Shown here piece by piece: positions 1-8,159 of a stretch of DNA of 64,000 nt. The notes beneath the pieces were generated by a model, which had not been told where the DNA came from, ran no database searches, and saw only the letters and a list, made by a program, of their open reading frames with translations. Each line of letters starts with the position of its first letter. Positions within the stretch are counted from its first letter, which is position 1. The translations under genes were made by a program, and so were the position numbers. The DNA is from Desulfobacteraceae bacterium (GTDB taxonomy: Bacteria > Desulfobacterota > Desulfobacteria > Desulfobacterales > UBA5852), in contig JABZFP010000043.1 of the NCBI GenBank assembly GCA_014237395.1, positions 62,001 to 126,000 of the forward strand. The letters run 5' to 3'.

Positions 1-104
1 GCGGCGCGGCTGCCGTATTCATCGTCCTGGGCATAGGGGCCGAAAACACTCGATAATAGTACCCGTGCACGGGTGCCTTTGGGGTGGGGGGGCATGGGGT
101 GCAT
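1..104 (-). CDS. B12-binding domain radical SAM protein, N-terminal fragment
   Basis: The first 34 codons of a gene that runs off the left edge of the window. The start ATG at 104 has AGGAG at 111-115 (minus strand), six bases away. The visible protein begins MHPMPPHPKGTRARV and continues LLSSVFGPYAQDDEYGSRA, the form seen at the start of cobalamin-binding radical SAM proteins (Rossmann-like B12 domain first, radical SAM domain later). The catalytic part lies outside the window, so substrate and reaction cannot be given. Family assignment rests only on this N-terminal signature. Confidence 0.5.
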   Translation of the reverse strand, partial: MHPMPPHPKGTRARVLLSSVFGPYAQDDEYGSRA

Positions 105-307
105 ATGGATCTCCTGATACGGTTGACGATAAGCATCATGAATTGTTGAAATCGTTATTCTTCCACCTTAATGCATCGGTGTGCGCCTGGATAGAGCAGA
201 CACCTTGTTTGACAAAAGCTTTACACTAGGGAAAAGAAGAACACGGGGCGAAGGACGTGACAAAAAAATTACATTTGCTTTGATGCCATGTTCCGGGGAA
301 ACGCCAT

Positions 308-997
308 ATGAAACGTCTAGGAAGGCTTGACATAACAGGATGGGTTTTATGGTTCGCGCTGATTGCCGGTTGCGCCCAGCTGCCGGAGTATGCCCGGCCA
401 CGGTTTCATACACCGGATAATGGATCGACCGTTAGCAGGGAAGGCTTCGGTTACCGACCGTTGACCATCGAAGACTTTTCTGCTGAATCCCTGCCGCCGG
501 AATACAGCCCGTACAATCACCACATCAATGCCCATTCATGTATCAGTATCCGCCCCTCCCGAGAATCCAAAGCACGCATCACGCAAGGGATTTATGGGAA
601 CCAGTCGTTTTACGTTGGGAGCATTCCAGAGGTCACTTTCGAGGCGGTTTTCGTACCGGCCTGCTCGTGGTGGAATCCGGAAGTAAAAACGCGTCAACGG
701 GCTTATGTTCTGCAGCATGAGCAGATTCACTTTGCGTTGGCGGAGCTGGCGGCCCGCAAGCTGACCCGCCACGCCCGGGAAGAGATGAAAGACTACCTTG
801 CCATCAACAACAGCTACCAGGAAGTGCAGGAGGAGTTGAAAACCAAACTGAAAGAGATGGCGCATGCCGCCATGGAATCAAGCTTCGAAGAACATACGGA
901 CTTCGATGAGGATACATCGATGCGCCACGATCCCCGCGCCCAGCGATGGTGGCTGGAAGAGGTGGAAACGCGTCTGGCCGAGGAGGGCGTTCAATAG
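308..997 (+). CDS. Lipoprotein with HExxH zinc-protease motif (DUF922-like)
   Basis: Predicted lipid-anchored protein of 229 residues. The N-terminal hydrophobic stretch ends in a lipobox (L-I-A-G-C, Cys22), so it should sit in the cell envelope facing the periplasm. HEQIH at residues 137-141 is a zincin HExxH motif within an amphipathic helix (LQHEQIHFALAELAA), as in DUF922-type predicted secreted Zn-dependent proteases. The C-terminal third is charged and helical (residues 150-229). It is followed 40 bp later by the HD-GYP gene on the same strand. Proteolytic activity and substrate are inferred from the motif alone. Confidence 0.6.
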   Translation: MKRLGRLDITGWVLWFALIAGCAQLPEYARPRFHTPDNGSTVSREGFGYRPLTIEDFSAESLPPEYSPYNHHINAHSCISIRPSRESKARITQGIYGNQSFYVGSIPEVTFEAVFVPACSWWNPEVKTRQRAYVLQHEQIHFALAELAARKLTRHAREEMKDYLAINNSYQEVQEELKTKLKEMAHAAMESSFEEHTDFDEDTSMRHDPRAQRWWLEEVETRLAEEGVQ

Positions 998-1037
998 CGA
1001 GGCATTGCGTGGACCGTAGAGGAATCTGAGTGTCGCC

Positions 1038-2375
1038 ATGAAACGTAAGACCATCACTTTAGCAACATTTCATCGTCATCTGGTCCTTCGGGTGGCCATG
1101 GTCGGCATCGTCGTCGCCCTGTTTTTTGGCGGTTTGACCTGGTACCAACAGCGCGCGGAGGTGATCGACCACATCCTCGAACGCGTCGTATCCGGTACCC
1201 GGCTCTTTAACCACCGCATCGGCTACCTGACGCATCAACCCAGTTGGCCGGAACCCGAGGCCGTTCAGACCGAACTGGACCGCCACCTGAGCGAATCCGC
1301 CAGGGGGGTGGTGGAACGAGAGGGGCGTTTTATCTATGTAGCCATTCTCGACCGGGAGGCCGGACTGCTGGCATCCCAGGTGGATGAAACCTACCCGCAT
1401 GTCGATGCACTCAGGGCTCGCCGCGACGAACTGAAGGCCACGTTGCAGGCCGCTCGATCCGACTTTTACCGGATTTACCGTCTGGACGGCATCCCCTACG
1501 TGCTGACGGCCACGCCGCTGCTTGGTATGAACCGTGAGGTTCTTGGCTATGCCGAGACCATCTTTGCCGTTTCCGAAGAAGCCCTTCAGGCAGGCTATCG
1601 GAATATCCGCCGGACCGTCTTCAGCGTGATGGGTATCGTTTTTCTGACGACCCTGCTGATCTATCCCAGCATCCTGACACTGACCCGACGTCTCAGCAAA
1701 CTGACGATCAACCTTCTGGATGCCAACATGGAAACCCTGAAGGTTTTGGGCAGCGCCATCGCCAAAAGGGACAGCGACACCGATGCCCATAACTACCGCG
1801 TTACCCTCTACGCGGTGCGCATCGCGGAATCACTGGCGCTCGACAACGCCACCATCCAGAGCCTGATCAAGGGCGCCTTTCTGCACGATGTGGGCAAAAT
1901 CGGGGTGCGGGACGCCATTCTCCTGAAACCCGGCCGGCTGGACGACCGGGAATACACCATCATGAAGCAGCACGTTTCCCACGGCCTGGATATCGTCAAC
2001 CGCTCGCGCTGGCTCAAGGATGCGGTGGATGTGGTGGGCTACCACCATGAAAAGTACGCCGGCGAGGGCTACAACGAAGGATTGCAAGGAGAGGAAATCC
2101 CCATCACGGCCCGTATTTTTGCCGTGGCGGATGTGTTCGACGCACTGACCTCCAAACGGCCCTACAAGGATCCCTTTTCTTATGAAGAAACCATGGACAT
2201 CCTGGAAGAGGGACGCCGCTCGCATTTCGATCCCCGGGTGCTGGATGCTTTCGCATCGATTGCGCAAGATCTTTACGCCGCGTTTGCCGGCCGCGAGGAC
2301 CAGGTGCTCAAGGATACCCTGGAAACCGTTATCCAGCGCTATTTCAGTGCCGATGCCGCCATTCAACCGACGTAA
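1038..2375 (+). CDS. Membrane sensor with HD-GYP-type phosphodiesterase domain
   Basis: 445-residue inner-membrane protein. Transmembrane helices at about 19-34 and 193-213 bracket a periplasmic sensor domain (about 40-190). The cytoplasmic part is an HD-GYP-like domain: HD pair at 283-284 in HDVGKIG, histidines 336-337 in GYHHEKYAGEGY, and the FDALTSKRPYK segment near 368-377. HD-GYP enzymes hydrolyse cyclic di-GMP. Here the third residue of the GYP signature is Asn (GYN), so activity is likely but not certain. It lies between the lipoprotein and the lytic transglycosylase, all read rightward with short gaps, suggesting one transcript. Confidence 0.8.
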   Translation: MKRKTITLATFHRHLVLRVAMVGIVVALFFGGLTWYQQRAEVIDHILERVVSGTRLFNHRIGYLTHQPSWPEPEAVQTELDRHLSESARGVVEREGRFIYVAILDREAGLLASQVDETYPHVDALRARRDELKATLQAARSDFYRIYRLDGIPYVLTATPLLGMNREVLGYAETIFAVSEEALQAGYRNIRRTVFSVMGIVFLTTLLIYPSILTLTRRLSKLTINLLDANMETLKVLGSAIAKRDSDTDAHNYRVTLYAVRIAESLALDNATIQSLIKGAFLHDVGKIGVRDAILLKPGRLDDREYTIMKQHVSHGLDIVNRSRWLKDAVDVVGYHHEKYAGEGYNEGLQGEEIPITARIFAVADVFDALTSKRPYKDPFSYEETMDILEEGRRSHFDPRVLDAFASIAQDLYAAFAGREDQVLKDTLETVIQRYFSADAAIQPT

Positions 2376-2407
2376 AACGTGACCCCCAAACCACAGGAGC
2401 GATCAAC

Positions 2408-3922
2408 TTGAAGCGTTTTTTAACATTACCAAAACGTTGGCCCGCCGCATCAGGTGGAATGAACGTGCCGCATATACGGTGCTCCGGAGCCTTTGGCCTA
2501 TGGATCGTCTGGGCAGCCCTCTGGATGATCCTGGCCTTTCCGACGGCGGACCTATACGCAGAGCAGGACGAGAAGGTCGAACTGATCAAGACCTGGACCG
2601 GCGATTACGAGGGCATGCTGGAGCGCCGTCAGGTGCGCGTGCTGGTGGTGCCCAACAAGATGTTCTATTTCATCGACAAGGGACAGCCCCGCGGGGTCCA
2701 CGTCGACCTGTTCCGGGAATTCGAGAAGTTCATCAACGGGAAGGTGAAGACCGGCGCCAGGACGATAAGGATCATCTTTGTTCCCGTATCCCGCGACCAA
2801 ATCCTTACGGCCCTGGTGGAGGGGCGTGGCGACATCGCGGCTGCCAACCTGACGATCACCAAGGAGCGCCAAAAAGCGGTGGATTTCGGCGATCCCATGG
2901 GAACCGGGGTGAAAGAAATCCTGGTCACGGGGCCGTCGGCACCGGCCGTCAAGAGCCTTGACGATCTGTCCGGCCAGGAACTTCACTTGCGGCCCTCCAG
3001 CAGCTATTACGAACATGTCGCCCGGCTCAACGCAGCTTTTCAAAAACAGGGCAAGCTGCCCATCAAGATCGTCCCGGCCAGTGAATATTTAGAGGATGCC
3101 GACCTGCTCGAAATGGTCAACGCGGATTTGATTCCCATGGTGATCGTGGACGACCACAAGGCCCGCTTCTGGGGCGAGATCTTTGAAAAGATCACCCTGC
3201 ACCCCGACATCGCGGTCCACGAAGGGGGTGAAATCGCCTGGGCCTTCCGTAAGAACAGTCCCAAGTTGGCGGCCGTGGTCAACGAATTCGTCAAGGGACA
3301 CAAAAAAGGCACGCTGCTGGGCAACATGCTTTTCAAACGCTACCTCAAGGAAAACAAATGGGCGCGCAACGCCCTGAGCCCTGCGGAACTTGCCAAGTTT
3401 CAGGCGGTGGTGGACCTGTTCAAACAATACGCGGACCGTTACGATTTCGACTACCTGATGACCGGCGCCCTGGCCTACCAGGAGTCCCAGTTGGACCATT
3501 CCAAGCGCAGCCAGGTGGGGGCCGTGGGCATCATGCAGATCCTGCCGACCACAGCGGCCGACAAGAACATTGGCATTCCGGACGTCGCAAAACTGGAGAA
3601 TAACATCCACGCCGGACACAAGTACCTGCGTTTTCTGCAGGATCGTTACTTCGATGATCCGGCCATCGCGACCCTGGACCGCTACCTGTTTACCTTTGCG
3701 GCGTATAACGCCGGCCCGGCCAGGGTGTCTTCGCTCCGCCGGGAGGCAGGCAAGCGTGGGTTGGATCCCAATGTCTGGTTCCAGAATGTCGAGGTGATCG
3801 CAGCGGAGAAAATTGGGCGGGAAACCGTCCAGTACGTCAGCAATATTTACAAGTACTACATTTCCTACAAATTTGCGCGCGAGCAGATGGAGGCCCGGAA
3901 GAAGGCAGCCGGGGCGTCATAG
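2408..3922 (+). CDS. MltF-like lytic transglycosylase with solute-binding domain
   Basis: 504-residue exported protein with the MltF layout: a hydrophobic N-terminal segment (about 32-50), a family-3 solute-binding-like domain (about 70-310) and a C-terminal SLT goose-lysozyme-type domain (about 335-490). The likely catalytic Glu is residue 359 (A-Y-Q-E-S), followed by GAVGIMQILP and FAAYNAGP, both typical of Slt enzymes that cleave peptidoglycan to 1,6-anhydro products. The start is TTG at 2408 with AGGAG at 2395-2399, eight bases upstream. MltF in Escherichia coli is membrane-anchored in the periplasm; the same is inferred here. Confidence 0.85.
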   Translation: MKRFLTLPKRWPAASGGMNVPHIRCSGAFGLWIVWAALWMILAFPTADLYAEQDEKVELIKTWTGDYEGMLERRQVRVLVVPNKMFYFIDKGQPRGVHVDLFREFEKFINGKVKTGARTIRIIFVPVSRDQILTALVEGRGDIAAANLTITKERQKAVDFGDPMGTGVKEILVTGPSAPAVKSLDDLSGQELHLRPSSSYYEHVARLNAAFQKQGKLPIKIVPASEYLEDADLLEMVNADLIPMVIVDDHKARFWGEIFEKITLHPDIAVHEGGEIAWAFRKNSPKLAAVVNEFVKGHKKGTLLGNMLFKRYLKENKWARNALSPAELAKFQAVVDLFKQYADRYDFDYLMTGALAYQESQLDHSKRSQVGAVGIMQILPTTAADKNIGIPDVAKLENNIHAGHKYLRFLQDRYFDDPAIATLDRYLFTFAAYNAGPARVSSLRREAGKRGLDPNVWFQNVEVIAAEKIGRETVQYVSNIYKYYISYKFAREQMEARKKAAGAS

Positions 3923-4034
3923 CGCGTTAATTTTTCCGGCGACACAATTAGCGAATCAATGGCGTTGCAGTGGACCGCGAAGCGCATCCGAAACGGCAGC
4001 CCCGGGGGAAAAAGCGATTCATTACGGTTGCGCT

Positions 4035-4979
4035 TCAGACCGGTGTCAAAAGGGCTTTGATATCGTCGATGCGTTCCATCACACCGAGGTAGCCTTCCTC
4101 GATGGCATGATCCACCTGGTCGAAGTCCATCATCTTGAGTTCCCCTAACCGGGGTTGTACCAGAATGTCCGGCGGTTCCACGGCCAGATTGATCCGGGTA
4201 ATGCGCTCCTGCATGATGTTGATGGAGGTCATCACCGTGTCGATGATGTCCGGGATTTCCTCTTCCTTGTGAAACAGATCGTTGATCTTGGTTTTGAAAC
4301 TTGCTTCGGCGTTTTCGTAGTAGTCGGAAAGCTTTTTGAGCAGCTCATACTTGTATTCCGGCTCCTGGGATTCGGCATTTTCCGCCATCTGCGCCTGCTT
4401 GCGAACCTCCCGGCGCGAGATAAGACCGCTGTTGAGATCCACGGCAATCACCACGTCGGCGGCCATGGCTTTGGCCACGCCCACCGGGACCGGGTCCACC
4501 AGCGCGCCATCAACGAGCCAGCGTCCGTTGACCCGGACCGGCGCAAACAGTCCGGGGATGGACATGGTGGCCTGGAGCGCCGTCATGATACTGCCGGTGC
4601 GCAGGACCACCTTGTTGCCGCGTTTGAGGTCGGTGGCCACCATGGAAACCGGAAGACGCAAGTCCTCAAACTGTTCGACCTTGGTGTGCATGGAAAAGAG
4701 CTCCTTGACCTTGCGTGTGCCGTCCAGGAGCCCCGAGCGGGGGAATACCACATCGAAATAAGAGAAGACCTTCTTGCCGTTCATGCGCAGCACGAAGTCT
4801 TTGAGACTTGCCAGGCTCCCGCTGGCATAGAGCGCTGCCACGTAGGAGCCTACGCTGCAGCCGACGATGAAGTCGATGGGAATGTGCGCCTCTTCCAGCG
4901 CTTCGATGGCACCGATATGGGCCCAGCCGCGCGATGAACCGCTGCCCAGAACAAGGCCCACTTTTTTACGGGATGTCAT
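4035..4979 (-). CDS. Patatin-like phospholipase (RssA/YchK type)
   Basis: Predicted Ser-Asp acyl hydrolase of 314 residues. The glycine-rich oxyanion loop (L-G-S-G-S-S-R-G, 11-18), the nucleophile elbow G-C-S-V-G with Ser42, and the catalytic Asp157 in D-G-A are all present, so it should be active on lipid esters. No signal peptide, hence cytoplasmic or peripheral. I place the start at 4979 (MTSRKK) because a purine-rich GGGGGGA site lies just upstream, rather than at an in-frame codon 60 bases earlier. The last 100 residues are helical and charged. It stands alone, transcribed against its neighbours. Confidence 0.8.
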   Translation of the reverse strand: MTSRKKVGLVLGSGSSRGWAHIGAIEALEEAHIPIDFIVGCSVGSYVAALYASGSLASLKDFVLRMNGKKVFSYFDVVFPRSGLLDGTRKVKELFSMHTKVEQFEDLRLPVSMVATDLKRGNKVVLRTGSIMTALQATMSIPGLFAPVRVNGRWLVDGALVDPVPVGVAKAMAADVVIAVDLNSGLISRREVRKQAQMAENAESQEPEYKYELLKKLSDYYENAEASFKTKINDLFHKEEEIPDIIDTVMTSINIMQERITRINLAVEPPDILVQPRLGELKMMDFDQVDHAIEEGYLGVMERIDDIKALLTPV

Positions 4980-5279
4980 CTGTCCCCCCCTTTGTTTCCA
5001 AGTATCTTGAAATAACCCTGATCGTGAACTTGAAGGCATCCGAACACGCCACCCATGATAGCGAAAATGGCATTTTCTTCAAGGCCTTTCGTGCGCCGAT
5101 CCGGAGGGGCGTTGCCCATTGGTTTGATCCGGCGGCGACCGCCCTGTCCTGCGTTTTTAACGCCATATGCCGAAATGATTTACGGTGGGTTTTCGATGTG
5201 TGGTATATGCATTCGAAATGATCACCATGGCTTCGCAATCGTTGTGCGAGAGGCGATCCATTTTGGGGAGACGGTTTGT

Positions 5280-5945
5280 ATGAGATTCAAGCTGGATGGT
5301 ATTTTGACGTCGCAATGGTTCATTGGATTTCTTTACCGCTTTATCCGGGCGTATGCCTGGACGTTTCGTCTGCACATCGACAACGAGCAGGGGTGGCTGC
5401 ATTACCTCGACAACGGCGGCACAGTGCTGTTGTGCGCATGGCACCAGCAGTTTTTTTCAGCGATTCGCCATTTCCAAAACTATCGAAAATACACCCCCGG
5501 CATTATGATCAGCCGCAGCAAAGACGGGGAAATCATTGCCGGTGTGGCCCGGCGTACCGGCTGGCACCCTGTGCGTGGCTCTTCTTCACGAGGAGGGCAG
5601 GCGGCCATGCACAGCGTGATCGACGATCTGAAAAATGCCCAGCTCGCCGGCCACGTGGTCGACGGTCCCCGTGGCCCTGCCGGCCAGGTCAAAGCGGGTG
5701 TTATCCGGATGGCGCATGCCACCGACGCTGTGGTTGTCCCGTTTTACGTCTCAGCAGAGAAAGCCTGGTATTTCAACAGCTGGGACCGGTTCATGCTGCC
5801 CAAGCCTTTTTCGCGGGTGGTGCTGCGTTTCGGCGATATGATCCGTCTGGCAGCTATCGTCAATGAGAATGATTTCGAGCAACAGCGGCAGCAGCTTGAA
5901 CAAACCATGCGGCCGGCCCTGGTGGGGTTCTCGAGCGGTAAATGA
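5280..5945 (+). CDS. DUF374 / lysophospholipid acyltransferase superfamily protein
   Basis: 221-residue protein of the DUF374 group of LPLAT acyltransferases. Visible signatures are CAWHQQFF near residues 51-58, I-S-R-S-K-D-G-E (75-82), G-S-S-S-R-G-G (96-102) and V-D-G-P-R-G-P near residue 121. These proteins resemble lipid A/KDO acyltransferases and probably transfer an acyl chain to a lipid precursor at the inner membrane; the acceptor is unknown. ATG 5280 is chosen because GGGGAG at 5265-5270 precedes it by nine bases; the open frame extends further upstream without plausible protein. Confidence 0.75.
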   Translation: MRFKLDGILTSQWFIGFLYRFIRAYAWTFRLHIDNEQGWLHYLDNGGTVLLCAWHQQFFSAIRHFQNYRKYTPGIMISRSKDGEIIAGVARRTGWHPVRGSSSRGGQAAMHSVIDDLKNAQLAGHVVDGPRGPAGQVKAGVIRMAHATDAVVVPFYVSAEKAWYFNSWDRFMLPKPFSRVVLRFGDMIRLAAIVNENDFEQQRQQLEQTMRPALVGFSSGK

Positions 5946-6484
5946 TGGATCGGCCTGCCGGTTGCATCGAGCGGGCAAGCGGCAGGACGATTTCGACCTC
6001 GTTTTATCCTAAACCCGCCACCTCTATTGGAGGACCCGGAGAGGTAGAACCGATCCGGGTGCTTTTCTGAAAAGGGTTCTTCATTTTTTGTCCCGTGACA
6101 GAAAACGAAGCAAAAGAACACGCCCGTGTCCCGCTGTACCCTGCGCGTCGCCCAACCGGACGATGAAGCGGCGCCTCGTGCCGTCATGCGGCGTTGCCAA
6201 TCTCGCTCGGGTGCTCACAATCTGGCGATTGCTGCGCGCCTCGCTTCGATTGGCGCCTTGCCTGACAGCATGATGCTTGCTGCATCGACCGGTTGATGCA
6301 GCCGGAGCACGCGGAAACTCGCCCGCCTATTAGCGGGCTCAGACAGTCCGCGCGCTTATTTCCGCCCGCATCGCCGATGCTCGGCGCGGGACAAAGGGAA
6401 ATAAAAAAACCATACATTCAAGAACCTTTTTTCAAGCCCCCTTCACGGGGGCTATTTGAGGTCCATTGCTTTGCGGGGAGGGGC
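5946..6484. other. Intergenic block without a recognised gene
   Basis: 539 bp between a rightward acyltransferase and a leftward SLOG-like gene. It holds GC-rich sequence with internal symmetry: GCCAATC at 6196-6202 and GATTGGC at 6248-6254 form a 7-bp inverted repeat, and AGCCCCC (6435-6441) with GGGGGCT (6447-6453) form a tight hairpin. Short open frames here look like noise. The texture resembles dispersed intergenic repeats of large Desulfobacterota genomes, but only one copy is in the window, so this is a guess. Confidence 0.3.
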
Positions 6485-7048
6485 TTATTTGCCGGCGGCC
6501 GGTCCGAAGGAGCGTTCGAAAAGATCCTCCAGGGCCGCACGGCCCTTTTCGGTAAGGTTGCGTGTACCGGTCCCCGTAAATGTCTTGTCGGTAATGACCG
6601 GGGTTTCTTCAACCCATTGTTTATCCTTCCAGGCAAACCACCGGTTCTGCTCCTGATCGTAGACGCTGACCGGACGGTTGAACAGCTTGGCCAGTTCGAC
6701 GCCCCAACCGGTGCCGCCCTTGACGGTTTCGTCCGGCTGAATCCACCCGACCGCAATGACATGATAACCGCTGTTGACCATGTGGAAAATGGACTGGATG
6801 ACCTTGCGGATTTTTTCGGCCCGGGCATAGGTCCGTCCCATCTTGGCAGAAACAATCTCCATGCTGATGTCCCCACGGGCCAGTTCAGCCGCGTTGAGGA
6901 CCTTAAGGCCGCGCTCACGTTCACAGCGGTGCCCCTCGAATGCATAATTGACCTCGTTGATCCCCCATCGTTCGGCCAGCATGCCGAACTCGGTTTCGGT
7001 TCCCCGGTGGCCTCCGCTGTAAAGTGTAAACTGTGAACTGTCGGTCAT
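6485..7048 (-). CDS. SLOG/YpsA-like Rossmann nucleotide-binding protein
   Basis: 187-residue cytoplasmic protein. It opens with L-Y-S-G-G-H-R-G-T-E (9-18), a glycine-rich ligand-binding loop like that of SLOG-superfamily proteins (YpsA, LOG, DprA relatives), and later shows G-Y-H-V-I-A-V-G-W and G-G-T-G-W-G-V-E-L-A, consistent with a second phosphate-binding strand-turn. These folds bind nucleotides or nucleotide-derived signals. The start at 7048 (MTDSSQ) has AAGGAG eight bases upstream. No operon partner is evident; the function is unassigned. Confidence 0.5.
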   Translation of the reverse strand: MTDSSQFTLYSGGHRGTETEFGMLAERWGINEVNYAFEGHRCERERGLKVLNAAELARGDISMEIVSAKMGRTYARAEKIRKVIQSIFHMVNSGYHVIAVGWIQPDETVKGGTGWGVELAKLFNRPVSVYDQEQNRWFAWKDKQWVEETPVITDKTFTGTGTRNLTEKGRAALEDLFERSFGPAAGK

Positions 7049-7180
7049 CGTCGATCTCCTTGTCTCGTACTTTTTCGGTATTAATGTTTTGCTTTGCGTT
7101 TGCGGCAAGGCTTATCAAATGTGTCCACCCTTATAGAAAGAGTGAACAGGGCAAGATAAGCGGTTTTTGTGATATTGCAA

Positions 7181-7220
7181 CCATATTCTTGATTTTTCAA
7201 CGGATTGCCCAAGAATATGG
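7181..7220. repeat. 11-bp perfect inverted repeat (operator-like)
   Basis: CCATATTCTTG at 7181-7191 and CAAGAATATGG at 7210-7220 are exact reverse complements separated by 18 bp. The repeat lies about 165 bp upstream of the sigma-54-type promoter at 7384, a normal distance for an enhancer site of a sigma-54 activator. The spacing also permits an RNA or cruciform stem. Binding protein unknown. Confidence 0.5.
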
Positions 7221-7383
7221 CCAACTTTCCTAAAAAGCGTGTTCGTCTGGGAAAAACAATTCATACTTATTCGATCGTGTTGCCCGGACGTTCTTTTGCC
7301 GCATCGTTTCGCAACCCGATGCAAACGGGCGCCGTCAAGGATTCATCGGATCAATGGCCTAAAAAGGCTTGATGCGGAAATCT

Positions 7384-7398
7384 TGGCACACAATCTGC
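7384..7398 (+). promoter_or_regulatory. Sigma-54-type promoter upstream of DUF457 hydrolase gene
   Basis: TGGCAC, five bases, then CTGC: the -24 element is perfect and the -12 element differs from TTGC at one position. It lies 79 bp before the start of the hydrolase gene at 7478, giving an expected RNA start near 7409. Together with the inverted repeat at 7181-7220 it suggests activator-dependent transcription. Confidence 0.55.
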
Positions 7399-7440
7399 TT
7401 TTACGAAAGATTTCAACGTATTTTTATTGACCGGACATCC

Positions 7441-7458
7441 CCGCGGCAAAAGCCGCGG
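7441..7458 (+). other. Leader hairpin before hydrolase gene
   Basis: CCGCGGC (7441-7447), AAAA loop, GCCGCGG (7452-7458): a seven-base-pair GC stem in the predicted 5' leader, six bases before the ribosome site at 7464-7470. No U-run follows, so it is not a terminator. It could stabilise the mRNA or modulate ribosome access. Confidence 0.4.
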
Positions 7459-7477
7459 TCATCAGCGAGGATTGATC

Positions 7478-8017
7478 ATGCCGTTGCCTTTAGGACATGC
7501 CGCCATCGGTCTTGCCGCATACGAGACCGTTCAGAATAGCGACCTCCGCCGTTCCCGATGGAGAACTTTTGCATTTGTAAGCCTGTTGGCCAATTTGCCG
7601 GATGTGGATGTCATTCTGGGCCTCTTGCTCCAGGGGAACGGGAACCTATTTCACCGAGGGCCGACCCACAGCCTCTTTTTTGCTCTGCTGGCCGGCTATA
7701 TCGCCTCCCATCTCTGGCGCTTGGGGGAACGGATACCCCGCCTGGGGTTTCCCCTTTGTTTCGGCCTGATTTTTTCGCACGTGCTGGCGGATATGATGTT
7801 TACCGCGGCATCGGTCTCGCTGCTCTGGCCCTTCCAGCTCTATTTCTCGCCGGGATTCAGCGGATGGGGGCGCGTGGTGCATGCCGTGCTGTTCCAGAGC
7901 ATCCAGGATGTCGGCATCATCGCCGCCTGCGGCCTCTATATCGGTCTGCTGAGGGTGGCCAGGGGTGTTTGCAAAGGACAGCGCGTGCCGGTGCTGATTA
8001 GCCGGCGACGGCCGTAG
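7478..8017 (+). CDS. DUF457/YdjM-family membrane-bound metal-dependent hydrolase
   Basis: 179-residue polytopic membrane protein. It begins MPLPLGHAAIG and carries the family's metal-ligand pattern: the GH near the N-terminus, N-L-P-D-V-D-V near residue 37, and H-R-G-P-T-H-S near residue 60. Several hydrophobic helices follow. YdjM/YbcI relatives are annotated as inner-membrane metal-dependent hydrolases; the substrate is not established. ATG 7478 is preferred because AGCGAGG at 7464-7470 precedes it; the frame is open for 51 bases upstream. It ends just before a strong terminator at 8055-8085. Confidence 0.75.
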   Translation: MPLPLGHAAIGLAAYETVQNSDLRRSRWRTFAFVSLLANLPDVDVILGLLLQGNGNLFHRGPTHSLFFALLAGYIASHLWRLGERIPRLGFPLCFGLIFSHVLADMMFTAASVSLLWPFQLYFSPGFSGWGRVVHAVLFQSIQDVGIIAACGLYIGLLRVARGVCKGQRVPVLISRRRP

Positions 8018-8054
8018 CGTCCGCTCTTGCCCGGCGTCTATCCGTGAAAGGAAT

Positions 8055-8085
8055 GCGGCCCGCCTCTGTCGGCGGGCCGCTTTTT
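8055..8085 (+). terminator. Rho-independent terminator after DUF457 gene
   Basis: GCGGCCCGCC (8055-8064) pairs perfectly with GGCGGGCCGC (8071-8080) around a six-base loop and is followed by five T. This is a textbook intrinsic terminator for rightward transcription. Confidence 0.9.
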
Positions 8086-8110
8086 ATATTGATTGAAGTG
8101 TTCCGGTCTT

Positions 8111-8150
8111 CATCGGCGCAGGGGCTATGGATAGCGCCCGTGCGCCGATG
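8111..8150 (-). terminator. Long hairpin at 3' end of secreted-protein gene
   Basis: CATCGGCGCA (8111-8120) and TGCGCCGATG (8141-8150) are exact inverted repeats, and the intervening bases also pair around GCTAT/ATAGC. It lies ten bases past the stop codon of the leftward gene at 8160. No clear U-run follows, so it may act as a 3' mRNA barrier rather than a classical terminator. Confidence 0.5.
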
Positions 8151-8159
8151 CGAAGGGGG

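Noticed and set aside
6435..6453. AGCCCCC/GGGGGCT hairpin as a terminator of the SLOG-like gene
   Set aside because: On the minus strand the hairpin is followed by A-rich rather than T-rich sequence, so it does not meet the intrinsic terminator pattern.
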